Positions 1 to 5,013 are shown, numbered from the stretch's first letter. The stretch: 5,013 nt of DNA from an uncultured Butyrivibrio sp. (GCA_947169985.1 CAMVRW010000196.1:1-5013), one strand, 5' to 3'. Translations and numbers: made by a program. The notes: generated by a model not told the origin, from the letters alone.

Positions 1-41
1 AAAAACTGAACTGGTGGATAAAGGTTATAAGAATATCTGGA

Positions 42-1775
42 ATGACAACAACGACAACAAAACGCGTTGGCAATTCCGGCTCTTTTGGTGATTTAAAGGG
101 AGACTTGATGGAAGATTTACAAACAAACCACAACGGAAGAGTCAGCACAAAATCCGGCTCTGTATATAACAGAAATCATAATGATCGTTCTTTTGATATC
201 TCGCATGCTGAAAACGTCCATCCTGATATGGTGTCAGAGAATATCATTATTCACTATGATGAAACAAATCATCCACACGTAATTGATATCAAAGATAAAT
301 CTCACACTACTATTGATGAGCACGAACATTGCATATATGAGTCTTTATTTGCTGAAAGCCTCAGCAAACAGCATGCCCGCAATGAAGCTGCGCGTCATCC
401 TGAACGTAATAAATCCATAGATGACCTGCTCAACAGCAAAAACACCTGTCCTGAGGAAACCATCTTCCAGATTGGCTCAACCGAAGACGGATATCCACCA
501 GTAGAAGTTCTCATGGCTATTTTTGAGGATTATCAAAAAGAGTTGATTGATATATATGGTCATAACCTACACTTCTTGGACGTAGCACTCCACATGGATG
601 AAGCTGTACCGCATCTTCATATCCGTAAAGTATGGACTTATGATGGAAAGGATGGATTGGATATTTCACAAAACAAGGCGCTTGCTCAAATGGGATTTGA
701 ACGACCTGACCCATCAAAGCCTTCCAATAAGTGGAATAATGCTAAGATTTCTTTTTCCGAATGGGAACGTGATATGAAGCTTCGCATATGCGAGAAACAT
801 GGCGTTGCAGTCTCACATACACCAAAAGCACCAGGAAAAGCCTCAATGGAAAAGGAAGAAGCTATTGCCATTAAACTACAGGAAAAGATTGCATCTTTAA
901 ACGCAGAATTAGTCTCGGAAGAAGAAAAGAACAAAGTTGTGCCGGACACAAATATTTTTGGAAAACCTAAACAGATTTCTGTTACACCTGAAGAATACCG
1001 TAGATGGCAAGCATCAGCCGAAACAAGAGAGAATAACGAACGAATGCAGAAATACCTTAAAGAGCAACAGGCGCTCTTAGATAAACGAGAAAAGTCTTTA
1101 AACAAGCAAGGCAGGGATTTAGCCGACCGACATCTTATGATCGAATCTGAGGTGTCACAGCGCGTTGAGGAAGGTATTTCCAAACGGCTCCCCAACCAAA
1201 TAAAACAATTGCAATATAATCTGCGCATAGAGCAAAAACAATTAGAACATGATAAATCTGCTCTCTTCGCACGTGCAGAAAAGCTGGATGAACGAGCTGA
1301 GAATCTTCACAACGAAGAAACTTACCTGTCAGAGGTATCCGCTCGGTTAGATAAGCGAAAAGCCAATATAGAAGCGGAAGTAAAGAAATCTGTTGCGTCT
1401 ATTATCAAAGACGCCTTTCAAGATTTCTTCCAAAAGTTCAAGAATACTTTTTTAAAGCATTTCAAGGGAAAACATCAGGAAGAAGTGCTGGAAGTGATTA
1501 AGGAAATGCCTATTGATGAGCAGACAGCTGACAGACTTTTTAGGTATGGTTTTTATGATGCAGAACGTCACACTGTAGGTGAAGTTATGGAACGTGCTTT
1601 GGAAGAAGACATCAAGGACGTACTACATGAATCCGGGGCAAGCTACCGGCAGATAAAGATGGCAGATATTGAAGCTGTCAAACAATCCATAGGTTCAGGT
1701 GCATCGCTGGAGGATGTTGTGAATAATATTGCTACAGATGTTTCCAAGCGTATTGTTCCTACAAGAACTCGCTAG
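42..1775 (+). CDS. mob: MobV-family (Mob/Pre, plasmid recombination enzyme) relaxase
   Basis: This is probably a conjugative-mobilization relaxase, which nicks oriT and stays on the DNA end to start transfer. The relaxase domain covers about residues 40-260. It carries HNDR at residues 46-49, matching the MobV motif I HxxR (H46 is the likely nucleophile by analogy with MobM). It also carries HMDEAVPHLH at 184-193, the HxDExxPHxH metal-binding signature. From about residue 270 to 470 the protein is rich in K, E and Q and looks like a long coiled coil, followed by a C-terminal region of about 100 residues that I do not recognise. The ATG at 42 has almost no ribosome binding site. An in-frame ATG at 108 (residue 23) follows AGGGAG by 5 bases and may be the true start, giving 555 residues. 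The frame is also open leftward to the window edge. No oriT is visible; in this family it usually lies upstream. An insertion sequence starts 5 bases after the stop. Confidence 0.88.
   Translation: MTTTTTKRVGNSGSFGDLKGDLMEDLQTNHNGRVSTKSGSVYNRNHNDRSFDISHAENVHPDMVSENIIIHYDETNHPHVIDIKDKSHTTIDEHEHCIYESLFAESLSKQHARNEAARHPERNKSIDDLLNSKNTCPEETIFQIGSTEDGYPPVEVLMAIFEDYQKELIDIYGHNLHFLDVALHMDEAVPHLHIRKVWTYDGKDGLDISQNKALAQMGFERPDPSKPSNKWNNAKISFSEWERDMKLRICEKHGVAVSHTPKAPGKASMEKEEAIAIKLQEKIASLNAELVSEEEKNKVVPDTNIFGKPKQISVTPEEYRRWQASAETRENNERMQKYLKEQQALLDKREKSLNKQGRDLADRHLMIESEVSQRVEEGISKRLPNQIKQLQYNLRIEQKQLEHDKSALFARAEKLDERAENLHNEETYLSEVSARLDKRKANIEAEVKKSVASIIKDAFQDFFQKFKNTFLKHFKGKHQEEVLEVIKEMPIDEQTADRLFRYGFYDAERHTVGEVMERALEEDIKDVLHESGASYRQIKMADIEAVKQSIGSGASLEDVVNNIATDVSKRIVPTRTR
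95..103 (+). promoter_or_regulatory. Shine-Dalgarno site favouring the mob start at 108
   Basis: AAAGGGAGA lies 4-5 bases before an in-frame ATG at 108-110. The ATG at 42 has only a weak AAGG 17 bases upstream. This favours 108 as the main initiation site of the relaxase. The 22 residues lost would be the Thr-rich N-terminus, which lies outside the recognisable relaxase motifs. Confidence 0.45.
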
Positions 1776-1780
1776 TGAAC

Positions 1781-1800
1781 TGAACCCCTAAAAGGTAACA
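1781..1800 (+). repeat. Left terminal inverted repeat of the insertion sequence
   Basis: TGAACCCCTAAAAGGTAACA pairs, as reverse complement, with the right-end copies at 3364-3383 and 3397-3416. The inner GGTAACA is conserved in all of them and recurs as GGTGACA at 1823-1829. These are likely transposase binding sites. The bases just outside, TGAAC at 1776-1780, directly repeat the first five bases of the end. Confidence 0.75.
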
Positions 1801-1801
1801 C

Positions 1802-1840
1802 TTTTCTCCTGCTACACATAAAGGTGACAGCAGGAGGAAA
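1802..1840 (+). promoter_or_regulatory. Hairpin sequestering the orfA ribosome binding site
   Basis: CTCCTGCT at 1806-1813 is perfectly complementary to AGCAGGAG at 1829-1836. Pairing continues outward through one G-U and three A-U pairs, giving a 12-pair stem over a 15-base loop. The right arm contains AGGAGG (1832-1837), the Shine-Dalgarno site 5 bases before the orfA ATG at 1843. A transcript entering from mob would include both arms and could fold to hide the site. A transcript starting inside the element, downstream of the left arm, would not. This type of protection against read-through is known for other insertion sequences such as IS10 and IS50; here it is inferred from complementarity. 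Confidence 0.6.
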
Positions 1841-1842
1841 AG

Positions 1843-2406
1843 ATGGCATTCAGCTTAAAAGTAAAAAAAGAGGTTCTGGAACAAGTTAATAACGGTATGT
1901 CTGTAAGCGAGGCTTCCCGGAAATATAATGTAGCTCGGACTACAATTAGCAACTGGCTTAAAGCTCCTGAGAATTACCTAAAAGAAGATCGTTCAGAAAA
2001 CCAGCCATACGACCTTGAAGAAAAAATAGATGTGATCCGGCTTTTCGATAAGGGAGACCTTTCCGTTCAGCAGATAGCCAAGATCAAAAATCTAAAATAT
2101 CATACTATCCGTCACTGGATACAGGACAAAAACCATATACTTGCGTTATATTCTTCTCAGGGGAAAATTGATAAAGACTACGAATTGCCAAAATCCCCTG
2201 GAGAGGAGGATTTCGTGAGTATTTCAGATAATAAGGATACCAAACAGCATATCAAGGACCTTAAGAATGAAAACGAGCTTCTCAAAGCAAAAGTTGAATT
2301 CCTTGAAGAATTGATGGAGCTTAACGGCACTCCTGTTTCGAGCTTCAAAAAAAAACTATATACAAAGCCATTGACCGACTCATCGGAAAAGGAATCGGAA
2401 ACGTAA
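1843..2406 (+). CDS. IS3-family transposase OrfA (DNA-binding and multimerization subunit)
   Basis: OrfA recognises the IS ends and supplies the N-terminal part of the OrfAB transposase. Two helix-turn-helix units are visible: residues about 6-41 (with SVSEASRKYNVARTTISNWL) and about 57-95 (with LSVQQIAKIKNLKYHTIRHW). A leucine zipper spans about 137-160, with I137, N144, V151 and M158 alternating with L140, L147 and L154. This is the multimerization element typical of IS3 OrfA. At 187 residues it is longer than the roughly 100-residue OrfA of single-HTH groups, which fits the two-HTH, IS150-like type. The ATG at 1843 has a strong AGGAGG 5 bases upstream, buried in a hairpin. Residues 172-187, after the slippery site, are probably a dispensable zero-frame tail. 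Confidence 0.9.
   Translation: MAFSLKVKKEVLEQVNNGMSVSEASRKYNVARTTISNWLKAPENYLKEDRSENQPYDLEEKIDVIRLFDKGDLSVQQIAKIKNLKYHTIRHWIQDKNHILALYSSQGKIDKDYELPKSPGEEDFVSISDNKDTKQHIKDLKNENELLKAKVEFLEELMELNGTPVSSFKKKLYTKPLTDSSEKESET
2347..2356 (+). promoter_or_regulatory. Programmed -1 ribosomal frameshift site (A9C) joining OrfA to OrfB
   Basis: Nine A residues followed by C are read in the orfA frame as AAA AAA AAA CTA (K169-K171). This allows tandem -1 slippage of lysyl-tRNAs. The -1 frame is open from 2325, just after a TAA at 2322-2324, to the orfB stop at 3287, so the two frames overlap at 2325-2406. Slippage here gives an OrfAB protein of about 481 residues. A8-10 runs are well-known IS3-family frameshift sites. 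I found only short candidate stems downstream (for example CCGA-CTCA-TCGG near 2375), so no stimulatory structure is claimed. Confidence 0.75.
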
Positions 2407-3287
2407 GCCTTCTCTGCCGTGTGGCAAATGTATCAAGGAAGAATTACTATCGACATCTGAAGTATCCGTATGACGAGAACAACAAAGAAATCCTAGAGGA
2501 AATTCGAAATCTCCAGGAGAACCATAAAGGAAGTATCGGATATAGGCCCATGACGGAACTCGTTTCTAAGAAATGCGGCAAGCAGTTAAACAGCAAGCGT
2601 ATTCGAAGACTTATGAAGGATAACAACTTACTTTCTGCAGTAAGGCGAAAAAAGTATTCGGATGAAGTGTATACGAAACGCCGTGAAATGAAGGAACATG
2701 TTCCAGCAGATCTAATCAAGAGAGATTTTTTTGCTCTGACCCCCAGAAAGAGGATGCTTGAAGACATAACATATCTTCCTGGGCTCGAGAAAACCATGTA
2801 TCTAAACACCATTGAAGATCTTTATAATGGTGAGATCCTTGCTTATTGCATATCCGATTCTCCTAATGCCAAGCTGTGTGCTGATACTATCACGATCCTT
2901 TGCGAAAAGTGGGGTGAATGCTTCCGAGGATCCATCATACACAACGACCTTGGAAGTTCATACGTATCATACGAATACAGCGCTGCGGTGAAAGCTCATG
3001 GCATACGTCAAAGCATAGGCAGAGTCGCCACCTGTTATGATAATGCTCCTATGGAATCCCTTAATGGTATCATCAAAACAGAGGCCTTATATTGTCGATT
3101 TGGCAAGACAAAAGTCAAAGAGAAAAGAGTTCCCATTGCAGACATACTTGAAGCCGTACAAAGCTTTATACCCTACTACAACTCAGAAAGGCCTAAGGCA
3201 TACAACGGTGGACTTTCTCCGATAGAGTTCAGACTTCAGAATCCAACCGGCACCTATCTTATACCTATCAACTCAGAAGGTACTTGA
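2355..3287 (+). CDS. IS3-family transposase OrfB / OrfAB catalytic part (DDE integrase core)
   Basis: This is the catalytic half of the transposase and is read as the -1 extension of OrfA. From the shift point there are 310 codons. The first candidate start is a GTG at 2421 with no ribosome binding site, so frameshifting is the likely route of expression. A short helix-turn-helix (IYKAIDRL...NVSRKNYYRHL) is followed by the HTH_21-like region and an rve integrase core. Numbered from the GTG, the triad is D115 in EDITYL, D176 in IHNDLGSS and E212 in APMESLNG. The last two are separated by exactly 35 residues, the IS3-family DD(35)E pattern, and the usual KTE follows at 219-221. The C-terminal YYNSERP and LSPIEF motifs are also typical. 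Nothing indicates inactivation, so the element could be active. A hairpin overlaps the stop codon. Confidence 0.92.
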   Translation, partial: TIYKAIDRLIGKGIGNVSLLCRVANVSRKNYYRHLKYPYDENNKEILEEIRNLQENHKGSIGYRPMTELVSKKCGKQLNSKRIRRLMKDNNLLSAVRRKKYSDEVYTKRREMKEHVPADLIKRDFFALTPRKRMLEDITYLPGLEKTMYLNTIEDLYNGEILAYCISDSPNAKLCADTITILCEKWGECFRGSIIHNDLGSSYVSYEYSAAVKAHGIRQSIGRVATCYDNAPMESLNGIIKTEALYCRFGKTKVKEKRVPIADILEAVQSFIPYYNSERPKAYNGGLSPIEFRLQNPTGTYLIPINSEGT

Positions 3288-3306
3288 CACTATCACTTCT
3301 GAGTTG
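3269..3306 (+). other. Perfect 11-bp hairpin across the orfB stop codon
   Basis: CAACTCAGAAG (3269-3279) and CTTCTGAGTTG (3296-3306) form a perfect stem around a 16-base loop containing the TGA at 3285-3287. The following bases are A-rich (AAAATAATACAAAA), not a T run, so it is not a standard intrinsic terminator on the + strand. It could stabilise the mRNA, cause weak termination or block read-in. On the - strand a T-rich stretch precedes it rather than follows it. Confidence 0.5.
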
Positions 3307-3331
3307 CAAAATAATACAAAACAACAAAGAG

Positions 3332-3411
3332 TGTCACCCTTATAGGAGGCGGTGAAAATTTGTTGTTACCCTAAATGGATTCAGTCGTTGTATATGTGTT
3401 ACCCTAAATGG
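3332..3411 (+). repeat. Three periodic TGTYACCCT end repeats at the right end of the IS
   Basis: Three related 15-base motifs occur at 3332-3346 (TGTCACCCTTATAGG), 3364-3378 and 3397-3411 (both exactly TGTTACCCTAAATGG). The spacing is 32 and 33 bases, about three helical turns. The left end has two inverted counterparts (GGTAACA at 1794, GGTGACA at 1823) 29 bases apart. They are likely transposase binding sites. The outermost right copy has no partner on the left. Confidence 0.7.
3364..3383 (-). repeat. Right terminal inverted repeat of the insertion sequence
   Basis: TGTTACCCTAAATGGATTCA is the best match to the left end (15 of 20 as reverse complement). The next bases, GT, also match the AC just outside the left end. 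Inward similarity continues through GGCGGTGAAAATTTG (left: GCAGGAGAAAAG) to the TGTCACC motif. By homology this is the canonical right end, although foreign sequence continues to 3416. Confidence 0.65.
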
Positions 3412-3416
3412 GCGCA
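3397..3416 (-). repeat. Extra right-end copy abutting the truncated flavoprotein gene
   Basis: TGTTACCCTAAATGGGCGCA shares its first 15 bases exactly with 3364-3378 and also ends in CA. Its last base touches the point where FprA-like coding sequence resumes on the - strand at 3417. It is either a true outer binding site of this element or the remnant of another copy. The 13 bases at 3384-3396 match neither IS interior nor flavoprotein sequence. Confidence 0.55.
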
Positions 3417-3540
3417 TATCAATCAGGTAGGCGTTCTGGCTGGAGCCGTTCATGATGGAATAGTCATCACCGTGAAAGCTCTCCAGTTCCCAATCAATAT
3501 ATCCTACCCAGCTGACATTTCCTTTTACATGCTTTCTCAC
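3417..3540 (-). pseudogene. fprA: FprA-type flavodiiron protein, truncated after 41 codons by the insertion sequence
   Basis: The 41 residues from the GTG at 3540 read like the N-terminus of A-type flavoproteins, with NVSWVGYIDWELESFHG and then GSSQNAYLID. These match the family pattern N-V-x-W-V-G-x-x-D-W...FHG...NAYLI. Intact proteins have about 400 residues: a diiron beta-lactamase-like domain, then a flavodoxin domain, reducing O2 to water or NO to N2O. Both catalytic domains are absent here. After D41 the frame runs through IS end sequence as 25 unrelated residues and stops at 3340. The GTG is supported by AGGAGGGG (3547-3554) 6 bases upstream. It lies 15 bases after the cupin stop, as the last gene of the operon. 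The fragment cannot be functional. Assignment rests on a short but distinctive segment. Confidence 0.7.
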
Positions 3541-3546
3541 CGCTTA

Positions 3547-3554
3547 CCCCTCCT
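3547..3554 (-). promoter_or_regulatory. Shine-Dalgarno site of the truncated flavoprotein gene
   Basis: AGGAGGGG on the - strand lies in the 15-base gap after the cupin stop and 6 bases before the GTG at 3540. It supports GTG as the start and shows that the remnant would still be translated into a 66-residue hybrid peptide. Confidence 0.6.
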
Positions 3555-3555
3555 G

Positions 3556-4209
3556 TTATTCCAATGTCAACAACAATGCCATCTTGAATTTTCCGCTTGC
3601 TTTTACAGAATGCATGCCGCCTTTTGCGAAATGGAAATTCTCGCCTGCCTTGATCGGATGATCTTTGCCTTCATATCCGATAACGCCCTCACCATCCAGA
3701 GCGAAGATCAGCGCTTCACCCGGCGCAGCGTGCTCTGAAAGCCCTGTACCCTCATCAAAAGCCATCACCACGAATTTCATCTTGTCATTATGTACAACGT
3801 CCATATTGACGATCTTGCCATCCTGATATGGAACCAGCTCCGCTAACCTGAATACTTCTCCTGCCTTTACAACTTCATTCATTGCATCGTCCCTCCTTAT
3901 TGAGATTTCTGTATAAACCGCCGACTCTGATGACCGAATGCCTACCGGTATATCCGTCGGAGCCAGAACGCTTTCACCTGATCTTAACTGTCTTTTATCT
4001 CCATCCGCCGTATAGACCTCTGCCTGTCCTTCACACAGAATGATCAGCTTATGATACGGATAAATCTCCGCGCTGATATCCGTGTTTCCTGCCAGAGAAT
4101 AATAAGCAATATAATTATCCCCTCCGCTGATCTCCTTTGAGATCGTACACCCCGGAACAGGTGGATTATCCTTCGCGATGGAGAAAACCTCTCCAACCTT
4201 TTCCTTCAT
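3556..4209 (-). CDS. Double-cupin domain protein
   Basis: This 217-residue cytoplasmic protein has two cupin beta-barrels. The first spans about residues 33-105; it lacks the histidine set of the metal site and is probably structural or ligand-binding. The second spans about 145-215 and keeps likely metal ligands: H160 and E165 in SEHAAPGEALIFALDG, and H200 in FAKGGMHSV. There is no signal peptide or membrane segment. The substrate cannot be told from sequence, since cupins include dioxygenases, isomerases and sensors. The ATG has AGGAG 9 bases upstream and lies 4 bases after the DUF1858 stop. The truncated flavoprotein follows 15 bases after its own stop, so co-transcription is likely. A strong Shine-Dalgarno-like AAGGAGGG precedes the in-frame ATG of M110, so the second cupin might also be made alone. 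Confidence 0.82.
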   Translation of the reverse strand: MKEKVGEVFSIAKDNPPVPGCTISKEISGGDNYIAYYSLAGNTDISAEIYPYHKLIILCEGQAEVYTADGDKRQLRSGESVLAPTDIPVGIRSSESAVYTEISIRRDDAMNEVVKAGEVFRLAELVPYQDGKIVNMDVVHNDKMKFVVMAFDEGTGLSEHAAPGEALIFALDGEGVIGYEGKDHPIKAGENFHFAKGGMHSVKASGKFKMALLLTLE

Positions 4210-4213
4210 ACGG

Positions 4214-4429
4214 TCACGCTCCTGTCATTTCCGATAACTTCCGGATTAATACTTCAATGTCGACACCGCTTTTCTCCGACATGTCCGCTACGGTAGCCTT
4301 GCCCAGCATAACCTTACCCATAGGGGTACTCAGCATCTTGAACTTCGGACTGATCTCGGTCAGTCTCTCTTTGATCTGGGGATACTCTGCCAGAATATCC
4401 TTCAGCTTGCTGTCTCTTGTAATGTTCAT
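4214..4429 (-). CDS. DUF1858-like small protein
   Basis: This is a 71-residue helical protein starting with the pattern typical of DUF1858 (I-T-x-D-x-x-L-x-D-I-L-x-x-Y-P). KFKMLSTPMGKVMLGKATVADMSEKSGVD follows in the long form of this domain (written here only by position: residues about 29-57). The family is small, cytoplasmic and uncharacterised. Some members carry a CxxC redox pair, but this one has no cysteine, which argues against a thiol role. It is often a domain of larger proteins linked to hemerythrin or PAS modules. The ATG at 4429 is separated by one base from the upstream TGA (TGATATG), and its GGGGGA ribosome binding site lies inside the upstream gene, so translation is probably coupled. 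The cupin start is 4 bases after its stop. Confidence 0.72.
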   Translation of the reverse strand: MNITRDSKLKDILAEYPQIKERLTEISPKFKMLSTPMGKVMLGKATVADMSEKSGVDIEVLIRKLSEMTGA

Positions 4430-4430
4430 A

Positions 4431-5013
4431 TCAGCATCCCCCCTTCTGCATCATGCCCGGTTTTTGATCTGCAAACTTTTCCTTCAGTATCTGATTGATT
4501 GCATCCCGGTCTTTTCCCTGCTTCTCCATCTGCTTGATGGTCTTATACGCCTGAAAGAGCGGTGACGGGGCGATCTCGGAGCTGAAATATCCGATTCCCA
4601 TATTCCATGCAAGCTGCTCGAACACATCGTCAAAGGCTCTGGAATCAATTCCATTTGCGTAGGCCTTCAGCAGCTCGCGCATAGCCTGTCTCATCCTTCC
4701 AGCACCAACCGCATTCGCAAGCGAAAGCAGGAGCCGCATATTATAATCCAGAAACCGATTCTCACTGTGCCATGTCAGATCCCAGAACTCCACGGCAAGC
4801 TCTCCCAGTTTTTCATCGATCAGAGGATAATTGGTAATGACCGCCGGTCTCTCAGGGATTTCCGCAAGACTTCCCTTTTCTTCGGTTCTGTAAAAATAGG
4901 CATGATATTCATTGTCTGCTGCCTTTTCCGTCTGATGCTCATATCCAAGAATGTCCATCACCTCATACAGCGGGATCGGCTCAAAGGTCTGGATCACCTC
5001 TATACCCTGCCCC
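4431..5013 (-). CDS. DUF2249-type protein with C-terminal helical (AhpD/CMD-like?) domain, 5' end outside window
   Basis: The reading frame is open to the right edge of the window, so the start lies beyond it. A GTG at 4997 is probably an internal valine, since the residues before it (QGIEV) continue the same domain. The first 45 or so visible residues (VIQTFEPIPLYEVMDILGY) resemble the end of a DUF2249 domain, a TusA-like fold in which a P-x-P-L-Y segment is typical. After a linker, residues about 75-165 from the GTG form a helical region that resembles carboxymuconolactone decarboxylase/AhpD proteins. The usual CxxC is replaced by GAGRM, so peroxidase-type thiol chemistry is unlikely. The end is Met- and Lys-rich (MMQKGGC). 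It is the first visible gene of the operon, joined to the DUF1858 gene by TGATATG. The domain calls are from pattern memory only and its function is unknown. Confidence 0.6.
   Translation of the reverse strand, partial: GQGIEVIQTFEPIPLYEVMDILGYEHQTEKAADNEYHAYFYRTEEKGSLAEIPERPAVITNYPLIDEKLGELAVEFWDLTWHSENRFLDYNMRLLLSLANAVGAGRMRQAMRELLKAYANGIDSRAFDDVFEQLAWNMGIGYFSSEIAPSPLFQAYKTIKQMEKQGKDRDAINQILKEKFADQKPGMMQKGGC

Larger units (their letters stand above)
1781..3416 (+). mobile_element. IS3-family insertion sequence (two-HTH OrfA type, resembling the IS150 group)
   Basis: The element contains orfA and orfB in the typical IS3 arrangement, with orfB in the -1 frame after an A9C run and an intact DDE transposase. 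The left end begins TGAACCCCTAAAAGGTAACA at 1781. The reverse complement matches TGTTACCCTAAATGGATTCA at 3364-3383 (15 of 20) and TGTTACCCTAAATGGGCGCA at 3397-3416 (14 of 20). Both start TG and end CA as IS3 elements do. The similarity of the left end to the 3364-3383 end extends inward to a second motif, so the canonical right end may be 3383 (about 1.6 kb). However, flavoprotein-like coding sequence resumes only at 3417, so foreign DNA runs to 3416. Flanking bases (GAAC on the left; GTCG or TATC on the right) show no target duplication. The group assignment is from architecture only. Confidence 0.85.

Noticed and set aside
2..91. Open frame ending TGA at 89-91 that could be the C-terminus of an upstream gene
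   Set aside because: Only about 29 codons are visible, with a low-complexity N/D/K stretch and no recognisable family. Open frames of this length are common by chance, and it overlaps the mob start region.
1..107. oriT nick region upstream of mob
   Set aside because: MobV oriT sites usually lie upstream of mob with an inverted repeat, but no convincing inverted repeat is visible in the short upstream stretch. It is probably outside the window.
686..1228. 180-codon frame on the - strand inside mob
   Set aside because: It lies wholly inside the relaxase gene, its product is Ser/Phe/Cys-rich without known motifs, and it has the typical look of an antisense shadow of a Lys/Glu-rich coiled coil.
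2447..2812. 121-codon - strand frame inside orfB
   Set aside because: It is antisense to the DDE transposase, with no motif and no ribosome binding site that I could identify.
3332..3411. CRISPR-like array suggested by three regularly spaced repeats
   Set aside because: The repeats are only 15 bases with 17-18-base gaps, the motif recurs inverted at the left IS end, and no cas gene is present. IS-end binding sites explain it better.
3352..3738. 128-codon + strand frame spanning the IS end, fprA remnant and cupin gene
   Set aside because: It is antisense to two well-supported - strand genes, crosses the IS junction and has no domain. It does have a GGAGG upstream at 3344-3348, but that sits in the IS end.
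4137..4565. 142-codon + strand hydrophobic frame
   Set aside because: It is antisense to the DUF1858 gene and both neighbours. The apparent membrane segments are an artefact of reading charged helices on the opposite strand.

Overview
The window looks like DNA from an anaerobic, moderately AT-rich Firmicute of the Clostridia (Lachnospiraceae-type). This is inferred from the gene families (a MobV-type relaxase, an IS3-family element, an FprA/DUF1858/DUF2249 redox cluster) and from strong AGGAGG-type ribosome binding sites. No rRNA or other phylogenetic marker is present, so the genus cannot be named.

Layout: (1) Positions 42-1775, + strand, carry a MobV/Mob_Pre relaxase gene with its HxxR and HxDExxPHxH motifs. 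It is the signature gene of a mobilizable plasmid or integrated mobilizable element. (2) Five bases after its stop begins an IS3-family insertion sequence on the + strand. It has orfA (two helix-turn-helix units plus a leucine zipper), an A9C slippery run, and orfB in the -1 frame with an intact DD(35)E triad. The ends carry matching inverted repeats built from a recurring TGTYACCCT motif, and a hairpin buries the orfA ribosome binding site. (3) From 3417 to the right edge, all on the - strand, lies a tight, visibly more G+C-rich operon. In transcription order it holds a DUF2249-type protein (5' end outside the window), a 71-residue DUF1858 protein, a double-cupin protein and the first 41 codons of an FprA-type flavodiiron protein. 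The right end of the insertion sequence cuts that last gene off.

The right-hand operon is probably concerned with oxygen or nitric oxide handling, because FprA proteins reduce O2 or NO. The cupin, DUF1858 and DUF2249 proteins have no proven biochemical role that I can name. The left half is mobile-element DNA. The mob/IS/fprA junction shows no target-site duplication, and one IS end motif occurs in an extra copy. The locus therefore looks rearranged (IS-mediated deletion, recombination between copies, or nested insertion) rather than the product of one clean insertion. The most notable points are the truncated fprA, the 32-33-bp periodic end repeats, the predicted frameshift signal, the RBS-sequestering hairpin, and a possible internal start that would release the second cupin alone. 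I see no evidence for a wholly new system.
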